A DNA stretch of 64,000 nt from Polytrichum commune (GCA_950295325.1 OX485806.1:12152001-12216000), one strand, 5' to 3'. Positions 46,902-58,875 are shown, numbered from the stretch's first letter. Numbers and translations: made by a program. Notes: generated by a model not told the origin, from the sequence alone.

Positions 46902-47493
46902 ATGCATCCTCCTCTCACCCTGCACAAGCATCCAGCCTGTGCTGAGGTGCTTTACTTTTCCTTTTCTTCTGTGCAGACCCATCTCAATTCGATGTTTCCT
47001 CATGTTCACATATTTCTTCTCGCATGAGTGCTGTGCTTCGTATGGAATTAGATCTTGATGAGCCTAGTTGGATGCGAGGTGTTGCAGATAATTGTGAAGT
47101 TCAAGAGGTGTCATGAGGACCACCCTGTCCAGAAGTTCTTTGGAGCTTGCAATGACTTGAAAGTACAGCTTGATTTATGCTTCCGTGAAGAGGTTTGGTT
47201 CTGCTTCTATTGCCCCCTGCATAAGAAAAAACTTTTTATACACATTTATAGTTGGCTTGCATGAGTCATAACACAATTTACTCAATGTAAGTTGGTAGAT
47301 GTTAATTGTGCACATCTTATTTGATCATGAGTGGAGCTATTAAAGAGAAAATTCACATCTCTGAATGAGTTGGCATATGCTCTGAAATGGATTTACACAG
47401 AAACAGGTGAAGCGAAAGGCAAATTTCGAGGAAAGCAAGAAGTTTAAGGAAAAGCTTCGAGCTAGCAAGGCTGCCAAGGCTGCCACTGAATAA
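46902..47493 (+). CDS. CMC2: CMC2, twin CX9C mitochondrial protein
   Basis: This small protein of the mitochondrial intermembrane space is needed for cytochrome c oxidase biogenesis and is imported by the Mia40 disulfide relay. Exons: 46902-46946, 47088-47192 and 47401-47493, all phase 0, giving 80 residues, the usual family size. It starts MHPPLTLHKHPAC, which is the plant CMC2 N-terminus. The four cysteines C13, C23, C36 and C46 form two CX9C pairs in a helical hairpin. KFFGACNDLK is the conserved centre. The C-terminal helix is Lys-rich. The gene is too fragmented by introns to show as one ORF. It is followed, 287 bp later on the same strand, by PPCDC. The upstream leader is shared with an unrelated gene (see findings). 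Confidence 0.92.
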
Positions 47494-47780
47494 TATAACT
47501 GAGTTTGCATGACCTTCACTTGACTGGAATATACATAGGTTTTAAAAGTCTTGTGTTACAACTTTTGCATCAATATTTGGTAGGTCAAACTACATCCATT
47601 GGGCTTCTATCCAAAATTGTACTGACCAGACCTAGGTGCTGAGAAAGTGGTGTTTCTGGCGTCTCTGTGACGTTACACATACACTTGGTTATCAGTATAA
47701 CAGTAAAGATTGTCAAACTGAAAGGCGTGCAAGCAGGAAAATTTACATAGGAAGGCACCCTGCTTGGGTGTACAGACAGT

Positions 47781-48705
47781 ATGGCATCTCTGACATCAGA
47801 AGCAAATAATCTTAGTTGGGAGAAACTACCTGATAGTGGAGCTTCTGGAGCTTCTGGAGCTTCTGGATCTTCTGACAGATCTCTGTCATTAGGGTGGGAC
47901 AAGAGGTCACCAACACTAGGGTGGGAGAAACGGGGAGTTCGGAAGCCCCGGATTATTTTGGCAGCAAGTGGCAGTGTAGCTGCAATAAAGTTTGGGATAC
48001 TGGCTGATAGCCTATCAGATTGGGCGGAAGTAAGAGCAGTGGCCACAAAACCTGCATTGCATTTTGTGGACAGGAGTGGCCTGCCTGCCAGTGTGAAACT
48101 ATATACAGATGAAGATGAGTGGTCAAGCTGGAGCAAAATAGGAGACAATGTTCTTCATATAGAGCTTCGGAAGTGGGCTGATGCCATGCTCATTGCACCC
48201 CTGTCTGCTAATACACTTGCAAAGGTACAGATCCTGTTGTTGCGTTTTCTGGGATATGTTCTGCTTGAGGGCTATCTTTTGCTATTGTAGAATCCTCACT
48301 AGCTCATTTTCCAAAATTTGTCATTCTGTAGTTATTATTCGATTGTTTGAATGGAAATGTTTGTGTGATGTACAGGTTGCTGGTGGGCTCTGTGACAATC
48401 TTCTTACATGCATTGTCCGGGCCTGGGACTTCTCAAAGCCTATGTTTGTGGCACCAGCAATGAACACATTTATGTGGACTAGCCCTTTCACTCAGCGTCA
48501 CTTGACTTCAATAGAAGATCTTGGCATTATAGTCATTTCACCAATATCCAAAAAGCTGGCATGTGGAGACACAGGGAATGGTGCTATGGCAGAGCCTGCA
48601 GCTATTGATTCTACCATGAGGTTATCAATTTTGACATCTGAGAGCATCATCCAGCACCAGACTGCACCCTCACATTCTTTGGCAGCACCACCCAACACCA
48701 TATGA
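47781..48705 (+). CDS. phosphopantothenoylcysteine decarboxylase (HAL3 type)
   Basis: This FMN flavoprotein decarboxylates 4'-phosphopantothenoylcysteine to 4'-phosphopantetheine in coenzyme A synthesis. Exons 47781-48224 and 48376-48705 (intron phase 0) give 257 residues. The plant HAL3 core is complete. ILAASGSVAAIK (59-70) binds FMN. LHIELRKWAD carries catalytic H126. APLSANTLAK spans 139-148. PAMN is at 175-178, and LACGD with C211 is at 209-213, on the substrate-clamping flap. The N-terminal 50 residues hold a short Gly-Ala-Ser repeat and two similar SLGWDKRSP/TLGWEKRGV segments, longer than in Arabidopsis HAL3. The tail after residue 228 is Ser-rich. All known catalytic residues are present, so it should be active. 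Confidence 0.93.
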
Positions 48706-49317
48706 TTTTTTGCTTTTGAAGTGCATACCATTACAGTTAGCTTGAGCCTTTGCACAATTTTTAGTTATAGATGAGCATTTAGAGTACCTTGGAAAGTTTT
48801 CAACTTGGTATTAATTCTACTGTAGTGTTTTAATACTCATGTAGGTGTGAGAATATCACATGATATTTAAGCTCAGTCTAAGTGCTTAACGAAGAATGAA
48901 ATTGTCATAGGATGATTGCTGACATTACATTGTCCAGGAAAAGGTCAAACAATTCAGGTGTTTGTTGCTTTAGATTGAAAAGTTCATTGTTTTTACTGCT
49001 AATTGCAATTCAATAGCACAAACTATTGACTTTCATGTCAGACGAGGGTCTCAATATACTGATATTTTGATTTTACTATGCGGACCGTAAAGTTTCAAGT
49101 TGTAGTGTATAAACATATGGCGTGCATATTTGCTGTGATAGATGTAAGAGTGATAGTTTACATTCATTCTCTCACCCCTGTCCTTCAGTTTCAAAACCAT
49201 GTCCTTATTAGGTTTTGTTGACTATTTTCATTAAATAAGAACTGGAAGTCTGATGAAAAGGATCACATGAGATCAGCCCCCCTCCCCCCCCCCCTTTTTT
49301 TCCCCGGCTACTACATA
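48706..49317. other. 3' flank of PPCDC
   Basis: This is probably 3' UTR and intergenic DNA. A C/T homopolymer tract lies at 49277-49305, directly before the Tc1-like element. Confidence 0.4.
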
Positions 49318-50868
49318 CAGTTACGAACAAAACTGAGTATGTTGTACACAAACTCAACTTCGGCTCCCATTGATGTCTGATTCAAATAAAAAAACAAAGC
49401 GATCAAGTCATGAAAGCAAGAGTCCCAAGTAGTTAATTGCATAAATGTGAAACCAAAAAGTGACAAGGATTTAGGGTTTCTAAAGTAAGAAATGTTGAGG
49501 TGGTTAGGGTTACAATACTCGCTTTTGTTTGCCGCCACTCTTCCAACATCGACATCTTTGTGTGCATTGTGTAGCCTTGGTTTTATAATACGTGAGGTGC
49601 AATTTGTATAATTGTTTGTAGCCGTATGCCTCCGTTGTCTCAAGAATAAAAGCACCAAGCTTTGGTGCAACTTAGAAGCAATGTTTCTATTTGCAAAGTT
49701 GTTGCTTTAGTGGGCATGAGCCAATCTTCTGTAGCGCATCTGAGAAGGATGTAACGGGCGAGATTGAGAGGCAAAGAGGAGGGCGTCCAAAGCTTCTTAC
49801 AAACCGAGAGAAAAGGCGTTGTGTCACTCTTGTTACCGAAGATCGACTTGGAATTGCATCTGCGACAACAAAACAACTTTGATCTTAACATGTGAATTGT
49901 TGTTTGACATCATTGTGAGGCGTGCTTTTAGGGAGGTTGGATTTGATACACAAGTGCAACAAAAGAAGCCAATTTTGAGTCATAAACATGTTCTTGCACA
50001 CTTGAGGTTTGCTCAAAGGTATGAGAATTGGCCCTTTGATGTTTGGAAACATGTGATTTTCAGTGACGAGACAAAGATAAATAGGTTTAACTCAAATGGT
50101 AGGTCATGATGTTGGATTGGAGATGGAGAACATGTTGGACCTGAACATGTCCATCAGATTGTGAAGCATAGTGGTGGGTCGGTGACGATTTGGAGATGCA
50201 GGACAACTTTTGGGTTGGGAGCATAATACAAAATTGAAGGTAGGGTGTATAGGAATTTGTACAAATTTATTTTAGAAATTTTTTTGTGGTCAACTATGCA
50301 GAAGTACAATATGGATCCGGGTAGGTTGGTCTTTCAACATGATAATGATCCCAAGCACACAACCAAGATTGTGCAAGGATGGTTGGTATCACAACCATTT
50401 CAACTCCTTCAATGGCATGTACAATGTCCGGATTTGAATCTCGTTGAACAATTATGGGCACTTCTCGAGCGGCACTTGAACGAATTTACGACACCTCCAA
50501 GAGGTATACAAGAATTGTGGGAGCGTGTGTGTTCAATGTATCCCAATTTCGGTGAACAAGATTGCATGGTGCTTTATGAGAGCATGCCATGAAGATTTGA
50601 CATTGTGTTGAAGAGCATGAGTTACTAGACCAATTACTAAAGATTTTGTAGGCAACTTGAACAAAACTGAGTATTTGTTTATAATTTCCCATTTGGCTTT
50701 GCAACATATTTTCTTACTATCAATGTAATGTGAACTTTTGCATACATGTGCATAAGTTTGTGCAATATCATATCCAATGTTCAAATTTGTAAAAGAGTAT
50801 GTGGTTTGTTCGTGCTTGTTTGTTGAAGATGAGTTTGTTTAAAGTATACTCAATTTTGTTCAAACCTG
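49318..50868 (+). mobile_element. Tc1-like transposon, structurally complete, 1551 bp
   Basis: Both ends are visible. The left end is CAGTTACGAACAAAACTGAG and the right end, reverse-complemented, is CAGGTTTGAACAAAATTGAG. The inverted repeats extend about 40 bp to ACAAACTCA. TA flanks both ends (49316-49317, 50869-50870), the Tc1/mariner target site. A third copy of the core GAACAAAACTGAGTAT lies inside at 50659-50674, in the orientation of the left end. The size is normal for Tc1-like elements. It carries one broken transposase gene. Confidence 0.85.
49640..50628 (+). pseudogene. DD34E Tc1-like transposase, broken
   Basis: The N-terminal helix-turn-helix part (ALVGMSQSSVAHLRR, about 49695-49745) shifts frame into a GRPKLLTNREKRR linker. 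A stop ends that frame at about 49880, and a later frame continues with RRAFREVGFDTQ (from about 49919). Catalytic residues are visible: FSDETKINRF (first Asp), FQHDNDPKHT (second Asp), then PDLNLVEQLW with the Glu after 34 intervening residues, giving DD34E. Further breaks are a TGA at 50107-50109 (GRS*CW) and a TAA at 50226-50228. The protein would be about 330 residues if whole. Not functional as read. Confidence 0.85.
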
Positions 50869-50877
50869 TATATTATT

Positions 50878-51205
50878 TTATGTCAATATGGTAACTTTGC
50901 GGATGGCATTTCTTATGAACAAGTGAACAAATACTATCATGGATGATGAATGAGTTTGTCCATTGGCCAAAACCCTACATTCTCTTGTAAGTGACTTGTG
51001 ATAAAATTTTGTCATGGATGATTGGAATTTGGATGAAAAATCATTTTATAAGTGACAATAATTGCAACATTGTAAATCTCTAATCCCCCAAAAAATTCAC
51101 AAGGAATGACAAATAATGTTGGTTAACATGTAGTGTTGGTGACACTATACCACAATTTACAATTAGTATTGAGCAAGACAATTAGAATTGGTGACATGTG
51201 ACACT
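50878..51205 (+). repeat. ~330 bp repeat shared with 8570-8905
   Basis: This is the direct-orientation partner of 8570-8905. It begins about 10 bp after the Tc1-like element's right end, so the Tc1 element probably inserted at or beside an older repeat copy. This copy has an extra TTAACATGTAGTGTTGG block. Confidence 0.6.
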
Positions 51206-53635
51206 ACATATTATACTTAGTCTAGTAGCCTCTTTGCTACAATGAAGTGAATTGATTTACACACACATGTTTAAAAAAAAAAGGATTTTTGCCTTCTAAA
51301 ATGTCACCTCCATTCTTTGTGGGTAAGATGTAGTGCTAACTCCACTAAATTGTCCTACTAGTGTGGGTTACATACATTACATAGGCAAACAATTGTCTAG
51401 AAAAATAGCACATTTCTCCCACTATCCTTGCAAAACAAAAGCTTGCATGTTCACAACATGTTGCACTAAGTTGTGCAAGCACATATAACCCTAATGCCAA
51501 GCCAATATTACTTCTCCTTTCTTCCGTTGCAACCTAAAAAACAAAACCTCAAGAAGAAAAATGAAAGAAAGAAGATGGAGAGGACAAAAGGAGGAAGAAT
51601 AAGAATATTTTTGAAAGATGGGCATCCTATTTTACTTTTTCATTTAAAACACTATGTCCTAAATTAAGTTTTCTTTACGCTATAATGCTCGACCAAGGCT
51701 TTTAAAAATTGTGATGTGTTTTTCTCTTGGTCATAGTCTTTGGACCACCAGCCATGACCATGACAAAGCCTAAATCATTTTTCTTGCAGCTCTTGGACAC
51801 ATGTGTGAAATGGCCCAAACTCCTTAGATCCAAATATTGCTCTTGACCAATAGGATCATTATTTTTTGGGTTTCTTTGGTGTTGGACCCTAATGTAAACC
51901 CACCTTAGGGCATGTTTGCACAAAAACCATTAGGCCATGGCTCTTGTGAAACCTTGAATTCTCACTGGTTAAAAGTGTCATGGGCCCCTACTTTAGGTTT
52001 ACATGAAAGTGGTTTTGAACCACAACCCATAACATCTTCAATAAATTATAAAAAAAATAAAAAAAACTACATGGAATCCCACATATCAAGTATAGACAAA
52101 GTTGTTAGGATTGTAGAGTTTTTTTTTCAAGACAACTCTTGAAAGTAGGCATGACAAAATTTGTGGCATGAATTTGGGTTTACGCCAAGGGTTTGTGCCC
52201 TCCAAAAGGCTTTGGGCTATGATGGTCAATCATGTCCATTTAACCACTCACTAGGGTCACATAATGCCGCCATAGATGAGATATGTATTTTTTAGGCGAA
52301 CAAAGTTAAAGTTTATGTGTTGGTGGCTTGTCATTGATCATAAGAGTTTCGACAATTATCACAGTCAAGGAGTAGCATTTAGATGAGAGTTTATGGGTTT
52401 ACCATATCAACTATGTGTAACCCTAAAAATTACGCTTTAAAATTTGTAATAATGTCCATCCTCGTGAATTTCTCAAAAAAATCACAGCATTCTCCTTAGA
52501 ATTTGTTCCTCTTCGCAAAAATAAATAAAGAAATCCGCTATTATACCTCCTAAACAAATGCAAACTCTGTTATTGTATCGATCATAGATGCCTCAACCTT
52601 ACTATTGTTCTCCCTCTTTAGTATGACACGTTTGGGAAACACAAGAAAGTCATATTTATCGAGGTCTCATCTTCTCATTAATATGACAAATGGCGTAAAG
52701 TTGTCGTATTATTGAGGGAATACGAAAACATAAGTAATATGAGCTCAATAATAATAATAATAATAATAATAAACAACGAGTTTAAGCAATATAGATGGTA
52801 TGAAATAATAACTTATAATTCTTTTACAGATCTTGGTGTCATATTTCTCGGCTTTCTTCGAATAGCTTCTACCCATTAAGGGGGGGGGGTACGTGGCATA
52901 CTCAAGTAGCATGAAGAGATCGATTCGACTTCGTTCAACCGACATAAATCGCCAAATAAATACAAATATTTGAACATTTGAAATAGGAGTCCAAAGATCT
53001 TTGGTGTTGCCTACCCAAGTTAGCAACTATCATCTTATCTAAATTCCCTACTAACTTTTGAAATCTAATAATTTCATTAACACCAAAATATAAAGAGTTC
53101 TCCAATAGGAAACTAGACAACAATGATGCATGACGTTTAGCATCAAGATACTGGTGATACTATATCACCCGTGCACAAGGCAACATACTAGGCAGGAGGC
53201 CACTCTAACCCTAACCATGTCCATTCTACACTAGTAACCCTAATTATCATTCAAGTTCCCAATGATAAGTGAAGTTCCCAAGTAGTTCCCAAGTGAAAAT
53301 GGATGTATTTTAGACGTACGTAACAGGGATGAAAGGAATTTTAGCATTCACTACCTCTTTCATATGAAAAAATGGAGATTCTAAATGTCGCATTATTGAG
53401 TGTCGTAGTCATGTAAAAGAGGGAGTTTCGAACTAAAAAAATTGGTGTCGCAATATCGAAGGTGTCATATAAACAAGGTTAGATTGTAGTACATGGAGTT
53501 CTCTATGGTCTCATCCCAATAGCGGAGTACCATGATCATTTAAGAGCCATGCCCTAGTGCCTTTGGTGTAAATAGGCCCTTAGCAATTAACGTTTATAGG
53601 GTTTCATGTCATTTAATGGTTTTGATTCCGACTTG
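51206..53635. other. gene-free stretch with degenerate repeats
   Basis: 51745-51910 is an inverted relative of the 24.2 kb repeat array. The segment 52605-53425 is bordered by CTCCCTCTTTAGTATGACA on the left and, inverted, CTCCCTCTTTTACATGACT on the right, resembling a degenerate mariner-type MITE. A TAA microsatellite (52748-52771) and a G run (about 52880-52888) are present. The ORFs have no recognised domain. Confidence 0.45.
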
Positions 53636-54868
53636 GCTGGCACATAGAACAAGTTCTATTTGGAGTGCAAATTAGGGTTCCGAAATCTTCCTTCCCCTGT
53701 GTTGTGGGCCTTGCTTGCCTTCGCTGCTTGGTATTCCTTCGCCATCCCTGGCGTTTTGTAATCCTTGCCCTGCTCCTGCTGGTGTGGCCTCCGTTCACAC
53801 TTCGACGAGCCCTCTTCTTCAGAGGAGAGAAAAAACTTCTTTGTTTTGTTTTGTTTGCTTTTTACATTTGAGATTGACACGCGTGTTCGTCAGTGACTGG
53901 GCCGAATACGAGCTTCTTTGTGGAGACGTGCACACAGATTGTCTTTCTGTTGCAATCGAGGTCAGACACTTTTTTTTGCTTTTGCTGAAAATAAAGAGCA
54001 CCTTGAGAAGATCGTTCATGTGTTTGATGTAGTCAAGCTAAATTGTTACCGGGTTTTACTTCTTGGAGGAATTAGGGGTTTAAGGCATTGTAAGGGACGT
54101 CTGGTGCCCTAAAAGTAACTGCTTTTTAGTCCTGCATTTGGGATTTGACAGTCTTCGTTGAGTGAGTTGGCCAAATAAGAGCTTCTGGGAGACGCGTACG
54201 CCAATTGTATGTGTGTTGCACTGGGAGTTTGTGTCTGTACGTCAATATGCTTGGCAATTTTAACTGTCTCGAGAAGATTGTTCCTGTATGTGATGTAGGG
54301 AAGCTAAACCGTGTTTCACTTCTTGGAGGTTGCAGGGTTGAAGGTTTTTGTGTTTTAAAATTAAAATCATCTAGTCCCGCATTTGGGATTTGACTATCGT
54401 CAGTGATTAAGCGGGTTCATGAAGGTCTCCTTGGAGACCTGTACGCTTGATTTCATGTATAGAACTTGGGTTATGTGTGATGTCAGTCTGCTTGCTTTTG
54501 GGTGGCGGCAGAAACTCTTTTTAGTAGGCGGTGTGTATATTAGGCTGATTCACTTTTATTTTATTGCTCGGATAAGTACAGCTTTAAATGTAGGGTTTTA
54601 GGTCTTTTTTTATGGTAAACGTGATTTATGAAACCACTTATTGATGATCATGGATGTGCTTGTTTTTGTACAGCTTGTCGGAGAGATTTGCAGTCTCAAA
54701 GGTTTTGTTACACAAAACCCAGCTCTTAAAACCCTAAACGACAAAGCTCTCCCCTTCGATAGGGATACTGTCTAAAAACGTTGGATTCGGAAATTGTGCT
54801 TCGCGATGCCAATTGCAGTCTCGAACGTTTTATTACACAAACCCCAGCTCTCGAAATTCTAAACGACA
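53636..54868 (+). promoter_or_regulatory. upstream/leader region of FCF2 with tandem repeats and a telo-box
   Basis: 53640-53870 looks like a GC-richer leader exon. From about 53880 to 54470 a unit of about 255-265 bp is repeated at least twice and partly a third time (GCATTTGGGATTTGAC, GAGACG(C/T)G, GAGAAGAT(C/T)GTTC, ACTTCTTGGAGG). A separate 90 bp duplication with a 125 bp period (about 54685-54775 and 54810-54900) runs into the start codon region. AAACCCTAA (telo-box) is at 54729-54737, a motif common in plant ribosome-biogenesis promoters. Confidence 0.5.
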
Positions 54869-57343
54869 ATGCTCTCCCCTTCGATAGGGTTTAGCGGTAT
54901 GGCAGGAGGTGCGGAAGAGGACGATGGGAAGCTGTACCTCAGCAATGTAGAGTAAGTATCGTCAGCATTTCATTCCATCACTAGGGTTTTTTTAATTTTC
55001 TGGTATCCCAATCACTTACTGATAGTGTACAATTGATGTTTATGCTACATTGATTTTGGTAATTAGTGGGGGCAGATGCTTAGTGTGACTTGCCCTGGGC
55101 AACACTTTAGTGTGGCTCATAGTATACACAATCACGCAGCAAAACAGTTTGCAAACCTAGTTACACTTGTCATGCCTCTGCGATGTACCCACTTCGGTTC
55201 CCTCAAGTTTCCAGTCTCTCAAATGCACACTATTATCAATCTATTACAAAATATTGTATTGTAAAATGTGGACCTTTGATGGGAAAATTCACCTCGGCAC
55301 AACAAAATCTTCAAATTAGAATGCGTTCAAGGATCCACAGATATTGCCTAGACACAAGCTCAGTTTTCAATATGAGTTTTTTAATATCCCTTTTCAGGGT
55401 TGGTATTGATATATTTTACGCTACCAAGAACATTTGAGTGTTATTAATCTGAAACAACTTTATACAAATGTGTATGTAGTGCTGCAGAAGCTGCAGCAAG
55501 GGCTTTGAAGACTGTTTGGACTCCTGCAGCGACCAGTTTGCCAATGATAGGGGGGAAACCAGTAGTTTTGGCCAAAAACACTGTACCCCAAAACTTATTG
55601 AAGTTGGAGAAAGGTTTGGTAGACACATTATTAGATCCCAAGAAGCAAAGTAAGCTGGGAAAGAAAATTGTGGGAGGAACATCTGTGGCGAAGTGGTATG
55701 TTTTGGTCCCTTTTGATTCAACTGTGTTCAGCAATATTTGAGCTGGCGTGCTATTAATGGTTGCCTCATTTGTAGTTGGAACTATGTGTATGTTGTTTTG
55801 GTTTTGATGGTTCTGATTATTAATGTGGTGACCAGGACTGATATGCCAACTCCAACTCTGACACCTGAACTAAAAAAACAGTTTCAGCTCCTGAAGGTAC
55901 TCTTACATGAATAGTTCTTCTGAGCTTCATACTAGATTGTTAAGAGGGATGACTTATCTAGTCACTTCCTATGCTTTGCTAGATGTATTAGTTGAGGCAT
56001 TCACATTTATGTGGGTATTAAAGAATTTTGTATGGTAGTAAGATCATGTAGAAGCATAAGGCAGCAAGTGTCAATGAGGTCATGGGCTTATCACTGTCAG
56101 CTGAAAATGGAAGTTGCACATTATAAGGAGTTGAGAGACTTCAGACCTGGGAGGAGAGGTTAAAATCTGAAGATCTTCTGCTTGTCTTAAGACAATGTCA
56201 CAAGTACCTTTCAATATAGTTTGTTGGATTTCTAAGCAGAATAGACTGAATGTGTGTTTGAGTTGTACTACCACCTTTATGTCACATTAGAGATGTGTGT
56301 CAGACTGCTTTTGTTGGCTGATATGCACTGTGGGTATGTGTGATTCACTATTCTCAGTTCTTTTGTAGGTTTACACGATTTTAAATATAAAAGTAAGGCT
56401 TTGTTAGCCAGACGCTGGCATGGATATATAGCTGTGAAACGTGCCTAAAGTTGTAGCTGTGGAATCACTGGATGGCCTGCAGGTGAGAAGTGCGATGGAT
56501 CCTAAACGCCATTATAAGGCGAATGATACAAAGGGCATACCCACACATTTCCAGGTGAAATGTCCTTCCATGCCTAGGAATTTTCTGTATATTTGCAATA
56601 TGAATTGTATGTCTTCATTTACTTGTTCAAGAGCTTGAGGGCAGCTTTTCCCCACCTCAAATCAATTCATTTTTAAGTACAACTTGACCTTCCTTATCTT
56701 GCAATGGTGACACTCAACATCTGCTGCTATGATCATGTCTGTGGTCATAATTTCTGTTTCAACTGTGTGATGCCCATCCTCATTAAGACATTCCTGATTT
56801 CATTTCTGTGTCACCAACAATTGTCCACTTTGTACCTCTGCAGGTAGGAACAGTAATTGAGGGAAACACTGACTTCTATTCTGGGAGGCTCACAAAGAAG
56901 GAGCGGAAACAAACTTTTGCTGATGAGCTTCTTGCTAATTCACAGCTGAAGTCTTTCAGGTAATAGCTGTTTTACTATTGTGCCCATTTTGAGTGGTCAC
57001 AACCTTGAGGAAGAGTTGGAAGTCCATTGGAATTTTGAAATGTTGAAGTGGTGGGATTTCTGTCATACCACCATATTGAAGTTGGCAGATATCTGTCTGG
57101 TCTCTCTAAATTCAATGTGATGCAAGCTTCTTGTCTCAGCAGTTCCTTTAGCCTGTGTGTATATATATAACTTTTCTTTTTTGTACCGAAAGGTTTTCAC
57201 GTTTAGGAGCATTTATCTCACATCCCATATGATGTTGCAGGAAGCGAAAGTACACAGAAATACAAGAAGAGAAGGGAAAAGGTGGTAAGAAGTTCTATAA
57301 GCAGAAGAAGAATCGACAGAAGAGTTCATGGGCCAAGACTTGA
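54869..57343 (+). CDS. FCF2-type pre-rRNA processing protein (DNTTIP2/TdIF2 family)
   Basis: This is a nucleolar factor required for early cleavages of pre-rRNA leading to 18S rRNA, as in yeast Fcf2. Six exons, 54869-54951, 55480-55695, 55836-55896, 56483-56554, 56844-56959 and 57241-57343, join in phase to 216 residues. The Fcf2 domain covers about residues 100-205: WTDMPTPTLTPELKK, then DPKRHYK (126-132), then VGTVIEG, and the family hallmark RLTKKERKQT. A lysine-rich tail ends KKNRQKSSWAKT. The N-terminal region is acidic (GGAEEDDGK). Two start codons are possible: 54869 and 54899 (206 residues). The second begins MAGGAEEDDG and looks as likely. The first lies inside a local 90 bp duplication. 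Confidence 0.92.
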
Positions 57344-57861
57344 TGGATGTCTAAGAAGCTCACAGAAATTTTGACCTCCTAGTGCACTACCCATATGTTT
57401 AGTTTAGCAAGAAGGCAAGAGTCCTAGCGTCCTGTCAGAAAAATCACACAAATTAGTGAGTTAGTGTGCTTGAGGAGTTTATGTTCAATGCAGATTAATC
57501 TGTAATGGAATGTGAGTTCTATGTTGGATAAGTCAGGCATTAAAGTTTGTCATGGCAAAACATTTAATTCATTTGCTTGGGCTCTGCTGTATCATACCCT
57601 ACATTCAGGCTTTTGAAACAGATTGGAACCATACTGTGGAACGTAAATTTAATGTCTGCAGATTCTGCTAAATCATATGGTGCTCCAGGGGTTCAAAATA
57701 CTGTTCTCCCTCATTAAATATGACACATTTAGTTGCACAAGAAAGTGTCGTATTACCTGAATATTGTACTCTCAATAATGTGATAGTCTGGCCTCAATTG
57801 TTCACATCTTGTTCAATTTATCCAAAAACAATTGCATGGTCATCATATTTGTAAAAAGCGG
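57344..57861. other. 3' flank of FCF2 with a mariner-type end
   Basis: TGTTCTCCCTCATTAAATATG near 57703 matches the terminus seen at 52605, followed by GAAAGTGTCGTATTA. This is a small remnant of the same family. No gene is seen. Confidence 0.4.
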
Positions 57862-58500
57862 CTAGTCGTGTGGTCTCTGCCCTAGTATTTGAGCAAAAAA
57901 ATTAACATGACGATATTGTGGAACATAATTTGGAAGTTTAAATGCAAAATATATTGGTTTATGGTCTGTCCAATATGCTTCAAGAACTCCAGAGATGCAT
58001 TGTTGAGTTGGAGCATTTGTCCATACATGATCAATTTGGGAATCATACATGATTGTACTTTCTTGAAATTGAAGATACATGTTATAAAATTTCATGAAAT
58101 GTTGGAGTTCTTTGACATCAGATGAATTTTGGTTGAGCATGTTGATGTTAAAATCACCTAATATTGTTGTAGGACAAGAGGTTGGTATTGTACTTAAAAA
58201 GTGTCGAAGGTGGTTCAATAAGGCTGGGGATTCGTGGCACTCACTTAAAATCATCCATCCAAGATATTGTGGATGAAGTGGCTCCAATAAAAAAAGCCCC
58301 CCTATGGGGTTGAGGGCCGATTCATTCGAATGTGATGTCACTAGACTAATTCGGGGCCTTTGACTTTATTTCCGGAATCAAATTGCCCAAAAATAGCCAT
58401 TTAGATGATTCCTGTGTTTTTTTCATCCGCACGGATGATTTTACTTGAGTGCCACGAATCCCTGGCCGTTCAATAATGTTTGATGACTGTGAAAATATAA
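57862..58500 (-). pseudogene. endonuclease/exonuclease/phosphatase (EEP) domain fragment, interrupted
   Basis: This is the C-terminal part of an EEP endonuclease domain on the minus strand. Visible are ILGDFNINML (catalytic Asp/Asn), IDHVWTN, and TDHKPIYFAF (catalytic Asp-His) in one frame from 58221 down to 57862. The frame is split by a 246 bp insertion at 58222-58467. Beyond it (58477-58500) the reading continues for a few codons (HSHQT before LLNHLRHF) and then meets a stop. Such domains occur in LINEs and at the C-terminus of Helentron-type Helitron proteins. The spacing and the RPA-like gene next to it favour the latter, but a LINE is not excluded. No reverse transcriptase was found. 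Confidence 0.65.
58222..58467. mobile_element. Mutator-type MITE, 246 bp, nested in the EEP fragment
   Basis: The termini are GGCTGGGGATTCGTGGCACT and, reverse-complemented on the right, GGCCAGGGATTCGTGGCACT. The inverted repeats extend about 35 bp (CA-A/CTTAAAATCATCC). A 9 bp direct duplication GTTCAATAA flanks both sides (58213-58221, 58468-58476), the length expected for MULEs. Taking out the element and one duplicate restores the surrounding reading frame for several codons. Non-coding. Confidence 0.85.
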
Positions 58501-58875
58501 TTAGTAATAAGGAAATGTGAAAAAAATAGTGGCCAACTAATGAATGCGAAAATACAATGAGGAAATAGGAAAAATGAAAATATAGTAAGCAAGAAAAGTG
58601 AAAATGCAGTGAGTATTAGAAAAAGTGGAAATGCAGTGAATAATAGAGAAAGTGAAATGCAGTGAATAAAATACGGATGGATGTGAAAATGCAGTGAATA
58701 AGATTTGGATGGATGTGAAAATGCAGTAAATGAGTAGGCACAATGAAAATGCAATGATAAAAATGACAATGTAAAATGCACTGAATAATTAGGTAATGTG
58801 AAAATACATCGAGTAACAATTGAACATGAAAATGCAATGAGTAACTAAAGAATGCCAAAATGAAATATTGAATAC
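58490..58875. repeat. degenerate tandem repeat, ~30 bp unit
   Basis: Units of GTGAAAATGCAGTGAATAA-type sequence recur about ten times with spacers of 8-14 bases, two of which contain GGATGGAT. ORFs on the minus strand are repeat translations. Confidence 0.7.

Noticed and set aside
47585-48148. 187-codon minus-strand ORF
   Set aside because: It is antisense to the first exon of PPCDC, whose plus-strand frame carries the catalytic motifs.
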